From the NCBI GenBank assembly GCA_015062535.1, contig SUUK01000006.1:36916-100915 (forward strand): a stretch of DNA of 64,000 bases. The letters run 5' to 3'. The DNA comes from Alphaproteobacteria bacterium. GTDB taxonomy: Bacteria > Pseudomonadota > Alphaproteobacteria > RF32 > CAG-239. The translations under genes and the position numbers were made by a program. Shown here piece by piece: positions 18,426 to 27,465 of the stretch. The notes beneath the pieces were generated by a model, which was not told the DNA's origin, did no database searches, and saw only the letters and a list, made by a program, of their open reading frames with translations. Positions within the stretch are counted from its first letter, which is position 1, and each line of letters opens with the position of its first letter.

Positions 18426-20560
18426 TATTTTCTATACCTTTTTACTAGCTCAATATTTCTTTTATAACCAATATCTGTTTCTAAATTCTCCAAATCAACC
18501 GGAAGTCTAGTTCTCCAGTTAGGATGCTCCATATCAGTACCAGGAAGATTTTGCAAACATTGAACATGAAGCATATTTTCAATTTCAATTAAAAATACTT
18601 CACTCTTTGTTTTTGCCATATATTGGTGCACTGCTTCTTCAATACCTTCAGGATAGTTCTCCCCATAAATATAATCACCTTGACGTTTTCTATCCTCTGG
18701 CCATACATTTTCTTCATCAAGAGCTTTTAGTAAATGTATTCTTTCTTTTTCTCTCCACTTATACCCATTACGAGCTTCTTCCTCAGTAAAGAGATTAAGG
18801 CTTCTCATACAAGCAATTTCTTTTCCAAACCACCAAGCTTTTAGAGGTGGCATATCATGAGTACCAATTGAAGCAAAATATCTTCTATCATATTCACTAG
18901 GTTTCTTTAATGTTAAGCCATCTAAATGTCTTTCGCTCCACAAAACACCCAAAAGATAGATATTCTTTTGTTTAAGCATTTCATCAAAACCGCTCTCAAC
19001 ATTACCAATACACTCGCCCACAATCACACACTTATTAAGCCAGCTTTCCAATGCTAAAATATTCATCATATCTTTTACATTATAGCGAATATATGTTCCG
19101 TCTTTTCCCTCATCTGGAATAATATAAAGTCTTGCCATACCCATAACATGGTCAACTCTAAGCGCACCAGCATAACGCATATTGGCTCTCAAAATTCTAA
19201 TAAATGGCTTATAGCATCTTTCTTTTAATTCAAATGGATTAAACGCTCCAAGTCCCCACTTTTGACCTGTTGGGAAATAATTATCTGGAGGAGCACCTGC
19301 GCCACTTCCTTGTACATACAAGTACTTATCACCCCAAACTTCAGCACTATCTTTAGAAACACCAACTGGCAAATCTCTATATAGCCCAACACTTAACTTG
19401 CTCTTTTTAATTTTTTCACCAACAATTTTTAATTGTCTATCAGCTTCAAATTGTAAAAACTTGAAAAATTCAATTTCATCTTTATGTGCTTTTTCAAATT
19501 TTTCAACCCCACTACTTAAAGCACTTTCATATGCTTTCACCCATTCTTTTGAAACATTTTCATTTTGCAAAAATCTATCATGACGAATAGCTTGAAAAAT
19601 AGCCAATCTATTTAATTCACCACTATCGTTTTTCTTAAATTCTTCAAACTCTTTCAAATATTTTGAATCTTTATCTTTTTTTGCCCTTTCAAAAATATTT
19701 TTTAGCGCTTTAAGTTTTGCCCCCATAACCAAAGTATAATCAATTTTTTCTTTTTTCTTTGCCTCATTTATAGCTTTTTCATCTTTATCACCGGCTTCAT
19801 AATAAGGCACTTTTTCAACATCAATATAAATTGGGTTTAAGAACAAACGACTAATCGAACTATAAGGACTTGCCGTTTCTGGATAATCAAGGTTTAACAC
19901 ATTAAGCGGATTAAGCCCAATAACATCTGCCCCACTTTTTTCTGCAATTTTAACCAAATTTTCTAAATCACTAAAGTCACCAACGCCCCAGTTTCTTTTG
20001 CTCTTTAATCCATAAAGTTGCACTGCAAAACCAAATATTTTTTCTTTACCCTTTTTATCCAATCTATAACACTCTAAAGGAGCCACCGCCAAAACTGTTT
20101 TGTACTCTCCTAAAGATGTTTTAACCATCACATCATAGTAATTAGGTTCTAAATCTTCTGTTATAGTAACATTTACTAAAACATACTGGCTCTTACCCTC
20201 AAGCCTTCTTTCTGTCTCACTATATTCTGCTTCAACAGTCTTATATTTTTTGCTACCTTCCAAAGCAACACATACTTCAAATCCATCTTCAAGTTCGCTT
20301 TCTTTTAATACCAAATCAAAAGTTTTGTCATTTACATTTACCACATAAATGGCTTCCATAACTCTTTGCCAACGTTTTTTATCAAGCCTTTCCAAAGAAT
20401 GCTTTACATCCTCCTCATTCTTTGCTTTATACCCCATATTTTCAATAAAAAATCTAAGTTCATCATCACCAACATTAACTGTTTTAAGCTCCCCAGAGCC
20501 ATATGAAAAACAAGTAGAAATATTTAATTTTTCTGCTAATTCTTTTAATAATGAAGTCAT
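18425..20560 (-). CDS. malQ: 4-alpha-glucanotransferase (amylomaltase)
   Basis: MalQ transfers alpha-1,4-glucan segments between maltodextrins in the cytoplasm. The 711-residue protein is of the longer bacterial type, with an N-terminal beta domain (about 1-170) before the GH77 barrel. The nucleophile is D470 in L-R-V-D-H-V-M-G, the acid/base is E516 in V-G-E-C-I-G, and the third acid lies in G-T-H-D-M-P. Barrel signatures such as W-G-V-G-D-F-S-D-L near residue 195 are clear. The gene lies 9 bp after glgX and is coupled to the GT-C genes. Confidence 0.95.
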   Translation of the reverse strand: MTSLLKELAEKLNISTCFSYGSGELKTVNVGDDELRFFIENMGYKAKNEEDVKHSLERLDKKRWQRVMEAIYVVNVNDKTFDLVLKESELEDGFEVCVALEGSKKYKTVEAEYSETERRLEGKSQYVLVNVTITEDLEPNYYDVMVKTSLGEYKTVLAVAPLECYRLDKKGKEKIFGFAVQLYGLKSKRNWGVGDFSDLENLVKIAEKSGADVIGLNPLNVLNLDYPETASPYSSISRLFLNPIYIDVEKVPYYEAGDKDEKAINEAKKKEKIDYTLVMGAKLKALKNIFERAKKDKDSKYLKEFEEFKKNDSGELNRLAIFQAIRHDRFLQNENVSKEWVKAYESALSSGVEKFEKAHKDEIEFFKFLQFEADRQLKIVGEKIKKSKLSVGLYRDLPVGVSKDSAEVWGDKYLYVQGSGAGAPPDNYFPTGQKWGLGAFNPFELKERCYKPFIRILRANMRYAGALRVDHVMGMARLYIIPDEGKDGTYIRYNVKDMMNILALESWLNKCVIVGECIGNVESGFDEMLKQKNIYLLGVLWSERHLDGLTLKKPSEYDRRYFASIGTHDMPPLKAWWFGKEIACMRSLNLFTEEEARNGYKWREKERIHLLKALDEENVWPEDRKRQGDYIYGENYPEGIEEAVHQYMAKTKSEVFLIEIENMLHVQCLQNLPGTDMEHPNWRTRLPVDLENLETDIGYKRNIELVKRYRK

Positions 20561-20569
20561 TACTTTCTC

Positions 20570-22648
20570 CTAGATTTTAATTTCAAAACAAAGAACCGAC
20601 CAAGCTGGCACCCAAATAGTACTTGATGGGCCATATTCACCCTCAAACAGACCAGAGCTATCCAACATCAAAGACCACTTATAAGATTTTTTAAAACTTG
20701 GTAATTTCCATTTTATGTTATTAACGTTTGCATTTAGTATCACCATATAAAGCCTATCTTTTGCATTCACTACATAAGACAAACATCTTCTATTATGTTG
20801 ATACCAATCGCTTTGGCTAAACTCTACGCCAGCCTCCGTATACCATGCCAAATCTTTAATTCCATTTTTCTTATCAATAAATGCACCATTAAAGAAATTG
20901 CGATACGAAAATACCCCCATCTTTTCACGTAACTTAATGAGCTTTTTAACAAATCTAATGCTATTAATTTCCTCGCTATTGATTGCTTCCCAAACCAAAT
21001 AAGAAATCACATTATCTTGGCAATATGCATTGTTATTACCAAACTGGGTATTTAAAAACTCATCACCGGCTCTTATAATCGGTGTACCAAAAGAAAGCAT
21101 CAATGTTGCCATCATAGCTCTAAGTCTATATTTTCTATTATCTAAAATAGCCTTATCTTTTGTTATTCCCTCAAAGCCAGAATTAAAGCTCCAGTTTGCA
21201 TCACTACCATCTCGGTTATCTTCGCCATTTGCCACATTGTGCTTATGATTATAAGAAACCAAATCATTTAAGGTCATACCATCATGCACAGTCACATAGT
21301 TAACCGAGGTCCACATAGAACGTTTTGCCGTCCCAAAAATATCACTAGAGCCAGATACTCTACTTGCAAGCTCCCCAACTTGGCGCTCATCACCTCTCCA
21401 AAAACGTCTAACAACATCTCTATATCTATCATTCCATTCCATAGAGCCTGGATAAAATGCTCCAAGTTGATATCCGCCAATACCAACATCCCAAGGCTCT
21501 GCCACCATTTTCACCAAGCCCAAAACATCATCTTGACGAACCGCCATCATAAAACCACTTGATTGACTAAACTCTTGTTTAACTCTCGCAAGAGATGTTG
21601 CTAAATCAAGCCTAAATCCATCAACGTGCATTTCCTCTACCATATAGCGCATAGAGTCCATAACTAGTCTTAACACATACGGATTTTGCAAATTAAATGA
21701 TGCCCCACAACCTGTACTATCATAGTAATATCTTTTGTTATTACCATCTAATGTATAGTAAGACTCATTATCGATTCCTCGATAGCAAAGTGTAGGACCT
21801 AAATGGTTTCCTTCTAATGTGTGATTATACACCATATCCAAAATAACTTCTAAGCCATTTTTGTGGAATTGTTTTACCATGTTCTTAAAACCGGTATTAT
21901 CACTATCACCATGAAGAGTATAGCTAGGCTCTAATGCAAAGAAGTTTATAGTTTCATATCCCCAAAAGTTAGATTTACCCGAAATATGGCGCTCTGGCAT
22001 ATATGCATTAACTGGCAAAAGTTCCACACTTGTCACCCCAAGCCATTTCAAATAGCCACAAACACTATTAGTTGCAAGCCCCATAAAAGTACCACGTTTT
22101 GCATCTTGAACTTTTGGATGAAGTTTTGTAAATCCTTTAACATGAAGCTCATAAAAAATTGTCTTAGATGCATCAACTTGAGGCGGAACATCTCCCTCCC
22201 AATCAAACAATGATTCGTCCGTTACAACACTCTTTGGAACATATGGAGCACTATCAAGAACAGAAAAAGATAAATCTTGAAGAGGACTATCAATATCATA
22301 ACCAAATATTGCCTTATGCCAAATAAGTCTACCAACAAGTCTTCTCGCATATGGGTCAATCAATAATTTATTTGGGTTAAATCTTTTACCTTTTTGAGGT
22401 TCATAAGGTCCATAAACTCTATATCCATAAACTTGCCCTGGCTTTACCCCTTCAAGATAAATATGCCAAATATTATTTTCACGAGCAGCCATTTCAAAAC
22501 GATGAGTTTCTTTAACCCCCGCTTTATCAAACAAACAAAGCTCAACCTTTAGTGCTCCTTGTGAAAATAGCGCAAAATTAACACCCCACTCATCAGCTGT
22601 TGAACCAAGTGGATATGCTCTACCGTCCCAAACCTTAATACCAGACAT
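20570..22648 (-). CDS. glgX: Glycogen debranching enzyme GlgX
   Basis: GlgX hydrolyses alpha-1,6 branches on limit dextrins. The 692-residue protein has an N-terminal carbohydrate-binding (CBM48-like) domain opening W-D-G-R-A-Y-P-L-G-S-T, then a GH13 barrel. Catalytic residues visible are D348 in G-F-R-L-D-L-A, E384 in V-A-E-P-W-D, and the Asp of T-V-H-D-G-M-T-L. The length is normal for GlgX/TreX. It is first in a minus-strand run with malQ and the two GT-C genes; glgB lies upstream beyond a repeat-filled gap. Confidence 0.94.
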   Translation of the reverse strand: MSGIKVWDGRAYPLGSTADEWGVNFALFSQGALKVELCLFDKAGVKETHRFEMAARENNIWHIYLEGVKPGQVYGYRVYGPYEPQKGKRFNPNKLLIDPYARRLVGRLIWHKAIFGYDIDSPLQDLSFSVLDSAPYVPKSVVTDESLFDWEGDVPPQVDASKTIFYELHVKGFTKLHPKVQDAKRGTFMGLATNSVCGYLKWLGVTSVELLPVNAYMPERHISGKSNFWGYETINFFALEPSYTLHGDSDNTGFKNMVKQFHKNGLEVILDMVYNHTLEGNHLGPTLCYRGIDNESYYTLDGNNKRYYYDSTGCGASFNLQNPYVLRLVMDSMRYMVEEMHVDGFRLDLATSLARVKQEFSQSSGFMMAVRQDDVLGLVKMVAEPWDVGIGGYQLGAFYPGSMEWNDRYRDVVRRFWRGDERQVGELASRVSGSSDIFGTAKRSMWTSVNYVTVHDGMTLNDLVSYNHKHNVANGEDNRDGSDANWSFNSGFEGITKDKAILDNRKYRLRAMMATLMLSFGTPIIRAGDEFLNTQFGNNNAYCQDNVISYLVWEAINSEEINSIRFVKKLIKLREKMGVFSYRNFFNGAFIDKKNGIKDLAWYTEAGVEFSQSDWYQHNRRCLSYVVNAKDRLYMVILNANVNNIKWKLPSFKKSYKWSLMLDSSGLFEGEYGPSSTIWVPAWSVLCFEIKI

Positions 22649-22910
22649 AAAAACTCCTTATTTTCATTTAACTTACATAATAATATCAAATTTTATTTTT
22701 ACTACTACAATTCCATCTTCCCCCACAGAATTATCTTAAATACAAAGTTTAAAAAAACTCTTTAAAAATCTAAAAATTTACAAAAAAAATGACCAAACTT
22801 CGGCCATTTCTCACCATACTCCAAAGCCATCATCCCTCATTTGAACTTCCTTTTTATTTTATCCCCCTTCAAAAGCACATAAAATAGTAATTTTACGATT
22901 ATGACTACGC
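22649..22910. other. AT-rich gap upstream of glgX
   Basis: This stretch is A/T-rich with one partial family A motif (CATCATCCCTCATTTGAAC near 22828-22848). I see no gene in it. The glgX promoter should lie here, but no clear -35/-10 pair stands out. Confidence 0.4.
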
Positions 22911-23045
22911 TTTAGCACATCCCCCCTAAAACCGAAAGCCGAAGGCTTTGCAACGGATGGGATAAAGTGCTGTGCTGGAAGCTTTTTTTCCGACTGCGGT
23001 ATACACAAATTAGTACATAAAGGAGGAAAAAAGAAGCATGACAAT
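22911..23045. repeat. Family B palindromic element, copy B3
   Basis: It starts TTTAGCACAT and has the conserved pieces AACCGAAAGCC, GGATGGGATAAAGTGC and a loop with TATACA...GTACAT. Its variable arms, GCTTTTTTTCC and GGAAAAAAGAAGC, pair with each other and differ from the arms of every other copy. Confidence 0.7.
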
Positions 23046-23066
23046 TCTTATCCTACTTAACAAAAA

Positions 23067-23097
23067 AAGAGAGAAAATTTTGCACTTTCTCTCTCTA
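23067..23097. terminator. Hairpin resembling a terminator
   Basis: AGAGAGAAA pairs with TTTCTCTCT around a short AT-rich loop, with A-runs and T-runs on either side. On the minus strand it lies about 140 bp past the glgB stop, beyond a larger hairpin. Confidence 0.45.
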
Positions 23098-23099
23098 AA

Positions 23100-23235
23100 A
23101 CTCCCAATAAAGGAGGAAAATTTTAGTAGTTAACCGTAGATGTCCCCTAGACGAGCACGAGTGTAGTTAAACCTACACGACGCGAGCGTATGGGGCTTCC
23201 ATCTACGAATTAAATGCTAAAATTTCCCCCTTTAT
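23100..23235. repeat. Large nested hairpin downstream of glgB
   Basis: About 130 bases fold in nested order: AAAGG with CCTTT and ATTTTAG with CTAAAAT outside, CGTAGATG with CATCTACG, CCCC with GGGG, and GTGTAG with CTACAC around a TTAAAC loop. All arms are in register, so the whole block is one palindrome. It could serve as the glgB terminator or be a mobile palindromic repeat. Confidence 0.7.
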
Positions 23236-23237
23236 TT

Positions 23238-25529
23238 TTAGCGGATTTTTTTCAACACAATTGTTGAAAGCGGTGGAAGAGTAATTTCAATAGAATTAGC
23301 TCTACCATTAGCACCTTCATATTTTGAATAAATCTCACCATCGTTCTTCACACCACTACCCCAATAGTTTTTGTCATCACTATTAAAGATTTCTTGATAT
23401 ACACCACCATCTGGCACACCAATCTTATAGTTATGACGAACCACAGGAGTAAAGTTAGAAATAACAATCATGTAGTTGTTATAGTCATGTCCACGACGAA
23501 TATATGAAATAACGCTATCATTAGCATTACCATGGTCAATCCACTCAAAACCTTTAGAGTCGAAATCTTCTTCATAAAAACAAGAATTGCCTTTATACAT
23601 CAAGTTCAAATCTCTAACACAATTTTGCATACCTTTATACATTGGGTAATCGAGCAAATGCCATCTTAAGCTTTCTTCAGCATTCCATTCCCAATCTTGA
23701 CCAAATTCACATCCCATGAACAAAAGTTTCTTACCAGGGTGTGTCCACATAAATCCATAATATGCTCTTAAATTTGCAAATTTTTGCCATTCGTCACCAG
23801 GCATTTTAGAAAGCATACTACCTTTACCATGAACAACCTCGTCATGAGAAATAGGCAAAATAAAGTTTTCATTAAATGCATACAAAAGACCGAATGTTAG
23901 CTTACCATGTTCATATTTACGATAAACAGGGTCTTTGCTAATATAAGATAGAGTATCATTCATCCATCCCATATTCCATTTGTAGCCAAATCCAAGACCA
24001 CCCATAGATGTAGGACGAGAAACCATAGGCCATGCAGTCGATTCTTCAGCACAAGTAATAGTACCTTCAGCATTACCATAGCAAATTTCATTCATTTTAC
24101 GAATAAATGAAATAGCTTCTAAGTTTTCATTACCACCATAGATGTTTGGAATCCACTCACCATCTTTTCTAGAATAGTCGAGATAAAGCATAGAAGCCAC
24201 AGCATCAACTCTCAAACCATCAATATGATATTCTTTGAGCCAATACAAAGCAGAAGAACACAAAACGTTGCTAACTTCTGTTCTACCATAGTTATAAATT
24301 TTTGTACCCCAATCTTTGTGTTCACCTTTTCTAGGGTCTTGGTGTTCATAAAGAGCAGTACCGTCAAACTCAACCAAACCATGACCATCTTTAGGGAAGT
24401 GAGCTGGCACCCAGTCCATAATCACACCAATATTAGCTTGGTGGAATTTATCAATCATATATCTAAAGTCATCAGGAGTACCAAAACGAGAAGTAGGAGC
24501 AAAAAGTCCTGTAACTTGGTAACCCCAAGAACCATCAAATGGGTGTTCACAAACTGGCAAAAATTCCACATGAGTAAATCCCATATTCATAACATAAGGA
24601 ACTAATGTATCAGCAAGTTCTCTATAGCTTAAAAATTCAGAACCATTATTCCCTTTTCTTCTCCAAGAACCAAGGTGTACTTCATAGATACTAGTTGGTC
24701 TATCAAAGCTGTTATGAGCAGCACGATACTTCATCCATTCATTATCATTCCAGTTATAATGATTTAAGTCATAAACGATAGATGCAGTATTTGGTCTTTT
24801 TTCAGCATAAAAAGCCATAGGGTCACTCTTAGTTAAGATATAACCTTCATGAGTTTTAACTTCAAACTTATAGTATTCACCTTCAACAATGTTTGGAATA
24901 AAGATATCCCACACACCACAGTTATAGTGTTTACGCATAACGTTTACACGGCCGTCCCAGTTATTAAATGAACCAACAACAGAAACTCTTTTTGCATTAG
25001 GAGCCCAAACAGAAAAACCAACACCTTTAACGCCATTAATTTCCATAATATGAGCGCCAAGTTTTTTATACAAATCTAAGTGATTACCCTCCGAGAATAA
25101 ATACTCATCAATATCACCTAAAATTGAAGGGAAAGAATAAATATCTTCTTCAATATATTCATTACCATCATGGTTAATAATTTTAAATCTATGTTTAAAA
25201 CCATCGGTATTCAATACCCCCAAATTGATTTGGAAAAAACCACCGTCATGAAGTTTAGTCATCATACCCAAAGAGTTATTATCATAATCTAACAACTCGA
25301 TAGCTCTTGCATTTGGTTTGAATGCTCTAATATAAACTTCTTTGCTACCTTTATCTTTATGAATACCCAAAACGGCCATAACATTTTCATAGTTACCGTC
25401 TATAATACATTCCATTTCACTTTTAGAAAGCAAATTTTTCATCTCATCTCCTTGAGGACCTAAAACTGCCAAATTAAGGCTTGGTTGATTGTCCATTTTT
25501 ACAGTTTGTTTTTTAACTGTGTTGGCCAT
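23238..25529 (-). CDS. glgB: 1,4-alpha-glucan branching enzyme
   Basis: GlgB makes alpha-1,6 branches in glycogen. The 763-residue protein has an N-terminal extra domain (about 30-135), a CBM48 domain (W-A-P-N-A-K-R-V-S-V-V-G-S-F-N-N-W-D near 180) and a GH13 barrel. Catalytic residues are D442 in L-R-V-D-A-V-A-S-M and E495 in C-A-E-E-S-T; their 53-residue spacing equals that of E. coli GlgB (405 and 458). The S-H-D-E-V-V-H-G-K-G motif completes the site. GGGAG precedes the ATG. No glgA, glgC or glgP is in the window. Confidence 0.96.
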   Translation of the reverse strand: MANTVKKQTVKMDNQPSLNLAVLGPQGDEMKNLLSKSEMECIIDGNYENVMAVLGIHKDKGSKEVYIRAFKPNARAIELLDYDNNSLGMMTKLHDGGFFQINLGVLNTDGFKHRFKIINHDGNEYIEEDIYSFPSILGDIDEYLFSEGNHLDLYKKLGAHIMEINGVKGVGFSVWAPNAKRVSVVGSFNNWDGRVNVMRKHYNCGVWDIFIPNIVEGEYYKFEVKTHEGYILTKSDPMAFYAEKRPNTASIVYDLNHYNWNDNEWMKYRAAHNSFDRPTSIYEVHLGSWRRKGNNGSEFLSYRELADTLVPYVMNMGFTHVEFLPVCEHPFDGSWGYQVTGLFAPTSRFGTPDDFRYMIDKFHQANIGVIMDWVPAHFPKDGHGLVEFDGTALYEHQDPRKGEHKDWGTKIYNYGRTEVSNVLCSSALYWLKEYHIDGLRVDAVASMLYLDYSRKDGEWIPNIYGGNENLEAISFIRKMNEICYGNAEGTITCAEESTAWPMVSRPTSMGGLGFGYKWNMGWMNDTLSYISKDPVYRKYEHGKLTFGLLYAFNENFILPISHDEVVHGKGSMLSKMPGDEWQKFANLRAYYGFMWTHPGKKLLFMGCEFGQDWEWNAEESLRWHLLDYPMYKGMQNCVRDLNLMYKGNSCFYEEDFDSKGFEWIDHGNANDSVISYIRRGHDYNNYMIVISNFTPVVRHNYKIGVPDGGVYQEIFNSDDKNYWGSGVKNDGEIYSKYEGANGRANSIEITLPPLSTIVLKKIR

Positions 25530-25686
25530 AATATAACTCCCAAATATAATCTACATTTTTTTACCTTCAAAGTTATAAAAACAAAATAAAAAAAAAGCAA
25601 GCAAAAAAGCGCCCACTTTTTTCATTTTTTTCTTTTAAAAACAACAACGTCACCTTTTAAATATCTTTTAAAAAAATCCTAAAATA

Positions 25687-25995
25687 TTATTCTCTATCAT
25701 ACCCTCTAAACCACATCACAACTATAACAACATCTAGAATAATAAATAAAATCATCTCAAACTGATTAAACCTGCCATCAAGAGCCCCTAAGACCTGATA
25801 CAAAAGCCCAATAAAAACAGCAAAAATAACAGCCACAATTTCCCATATCTTATAAAAAATACTTTTTTCTTCCTTTTCCATTATCGGAAGCTCTTTAACT
25901 TTTTTATCAATAAATTCTTCCATATCTTTTTTTAAGATATCCTCAAGCTCTTTTATCTCTTCTTTTATATGTTTATTTTTCTTTGGCAAAATCAT
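25687..25995 (-). CDS. Small membrane protein, unknown function
   Basis: A product of about 102 residues with a Lys/Glu-rich N-terminal helix (about 1-45) and two C-terminal membrane spans (about 48-68 and 78-96). The frame runs back to a TTG at 26007; the ATG at 25995, just after the stop of the upstream gene and with GGA nearby, is more likely. It probably forms an operon with the ankyrin-like gene upstream. No family is recognised. Confidence 0.55.
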   Translation of the reverse strand: MILPKKNKHIKEEIKELEDILKKDMEEFIDKKVKELPIMEKEEKSIFYKIWEIVAVIFAVFIGLLYQVLGALDGRFNQFEMILFIILDVVIVVMWFRGYDRE

Positions 25996-25996
25996 T

Positions 25997-26548
25997 TTAC
26001 ATTCCAAACAATTTCTTTAATTTAGATATAAAACCTTTACTTGCTTTATCAATTTCTTCATCAACTAAAATTGCTCTTTTTATCATCTCATCAGCGTCAA
26101 CATTTTGAGCATTTTCTCCACCATCGTTTAAGCTAGAAATTCCATCTTTTTGTGCCAAAATTTTAGAAAGTCTGATAGATGCTTTCTTTTGCGCAGGACT
26201 TAAAAAATCTCCCTCAAGCAAAGCTCCATCATTTTGCATTCTTCCCTTAAACATAGTTCTTATTTCTTGTCTTTCATTTTCTTTTTCCATTGAAAGCCTT
26301 GCTATATCTTCAAGAAAATATCCTCTACCTTCTTCTGCAACACTTGCTCCGTTTAAGATTAAATACTTTCTAACTCTTTCATCATCAGTATAAGAAAGTG
26401 CAACTCTGTCGTCTTTATCTTTTACATTAACATCAACACCAAGAGCAACCAAAACTTCAAGTCTTGCAATAACAACATCAACTTCAAAATTATTTTCATT
26501 TTTTACAACTTCAAAAAGTTGAGTTTCTAGAATTTCATTATCTGTCAT
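25997..26548 (-). CDS. Ankyrin-family head protein with degenerate repeats
   Basis: Starting at the ATG at 26548 (AGGAG upstream), the product has about 183 residues. It begins with the same head as the window's ankyrin proteins (E-I-L-E-T-Q-L-F-E-V-V, then V-A-L-G-V-D-V-N), but only one weak repeat follows (D-R-V-A-L-S-Y, then Y-L-I-L-N-G-A-S-V). The rest is a charged helical region ending in I-S-K-L-K-K-L-F-G-M, like the basic tails of its relatives. An earlier in-frame start at 26569 lacks a binding site. Function is unknown. Confidence 0.65.
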   Translation of the reverse strand: MTDNEILETQLFEVVKNENNFEVDVVIARLEVLVALGVDVNVKDKDDRVALSYTDDERVRKYLILNGASVAEEGRGYFLEDIARLSMEKENERQEIRTMFKGRMQNDGALLEGDFLSPAQKKASIRLSKILAQKDGISSLNDGGENAQNVDADEMIKRAILVDEEIDKASKGFISKLKKLFGM

Positions 26549-27041
26549 TTTTTTCACACTCCTGCACAAAATAAATACACTTTTTTATTTCATACAAAAA
26601 ATAAATTTATCTTTTTAAACTTCATTATTACTACATACATTCTCACCATTTAAAAAAAAATTAAAAATTTATTCTTTTTTTTCATTTTTTACTACTTTTT
26701 GCACAAGCTAAAAAAATTTTTTTTATCATATTTTTTTTATCATTTTTTTAAACACAAAACAGCGCCAAAAAATCCATTTAAAATAACAACTTATCTTTTA
26801 AAAATATCACTTTATTTTCAAGCATTTAAAAGGCTTTAAAATTCATCAAAAAAACGCTTTCAAAACCCCGATTTTAAAGCTAAAAATTTTTTTTAATTTC
26901 ACCCCTTTTTTTAAGTTTTTTTTAACATATTTATGTATATAGAATACTTAAAATAAAAATTCGATGAAAATCGTATTTACAAAAAAAAAATTATATTTAT
27001 ACTAAACAATGTTTTATAACAAAATTATTTGGAGAATTGAA
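26549..27041. other. Very AT-rich intergenic region
   Basis: About 490 bp of almost pure A/T with long homopolymer runs. It must hold the divergent promoters of the genes on either side, but the composition produces too many -10-like hexamers to choose one. I see no coding potential and no repeat of the families found elsewhere. Confidence 0.5.
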
Positions 27042-27266
27042 ATGACATTCAATGAAAATTTAATCAGAGAAGCAGCTTACTACAATTGGCAAAATGCTGG
27101 TTGCCCAATGGGTCAAGACGAAATGTTCTGGAACATGGCAATTGAACAAATCTATGGTTCAAAAGCTACTAAATCTTGCTGCAGCAAATCTTCTTCTACA
27201 AAGAAGACAGCTTCTGCAAAAAAAGTTGCTACAAAAACTGCTTCAAAAGCAAAAGCAAAGAAATAA
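27042..27266 (+). CDS. DUF2934-like small protein with basic Lys/Ala tail
   Basis: From the ATG at 27042 (GGAG six bases upstream) the product has 74 residues. The first 40 (N-L-I-R-E-A-A-Y-Y-N-W-Q-N-A-G-C-P, then F-W-N-M-A-I-E-Q-I) match the DUF2934 pattern of small alphaproteobacterial proteins. The last 30 are almost only Lys, Ala, Ser and Thr, like histone H1 tails. A nucleic-acid-binding role is suggested by the tail alone. An upstream ATG at 27009 is in frame but has no binding site. A terminator follows. Confidence 0.7.
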   Translation: MTFNENLIREAAYYNWQNAGCPMGQDEMFWNMAIEQIYGSKATKSCCSKSSSTKKTASAKKVATKTASKAKAKK

Positions 27267-27290
27267 TTTTTCTTTCGATTGTAGATTAGA

Positions 27291-27323
27291 AAAAACCACC
27301 TCAAATTAGCGGTGGTTTTTTTT
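27291..27323 (+). terminator. Rho-independent terminator
   Basis: AAAAACCACC pairs with GGTGGTTTTT (10 bp) around a 10-nt loop and is followed by a long T run. It ends the DUF2934-like transcript. Confidence 0.85.
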
Positions 27324-27404
27324 TATTTTTTATTATAAAACAAAAAAACTTTTCATAGAATTCAAACACATAACAACAAAAAAACATTTTTCATATTTTG
27401 GGTA

Positions 27405-27434
27405 TTGACAGAATTGACAAATTTTGATATTCTA
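27405..27434 (+). promoter_or_regulatory. Sigma70-type promoter of the DHH-like gene
   Basis: TTGACA (27405-27410) and TATTCT (27429-27434) are separated by 18 bp. A second TTGACA nine bases downstream forms a direct repeat. The leader to the ATG at 27466 would be about 25 nt. Confidence 0.6.
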
Positions 27435-27465
27435 CTCCTCATTCGAAAGAGTGTACTAAGAAGTA

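Noticed and set aside
22859..23044. 61-residue minus-strand frame
   Set aside because: It lies within family B copy B3 and has no binding site or homologue that I recognise.
26549..27041. Small RNA or promoter pair in the AT-rich gap
   Set aside because: The composition yields many chance -10 hexamers and weak hairpins; nothing specific can be supported.
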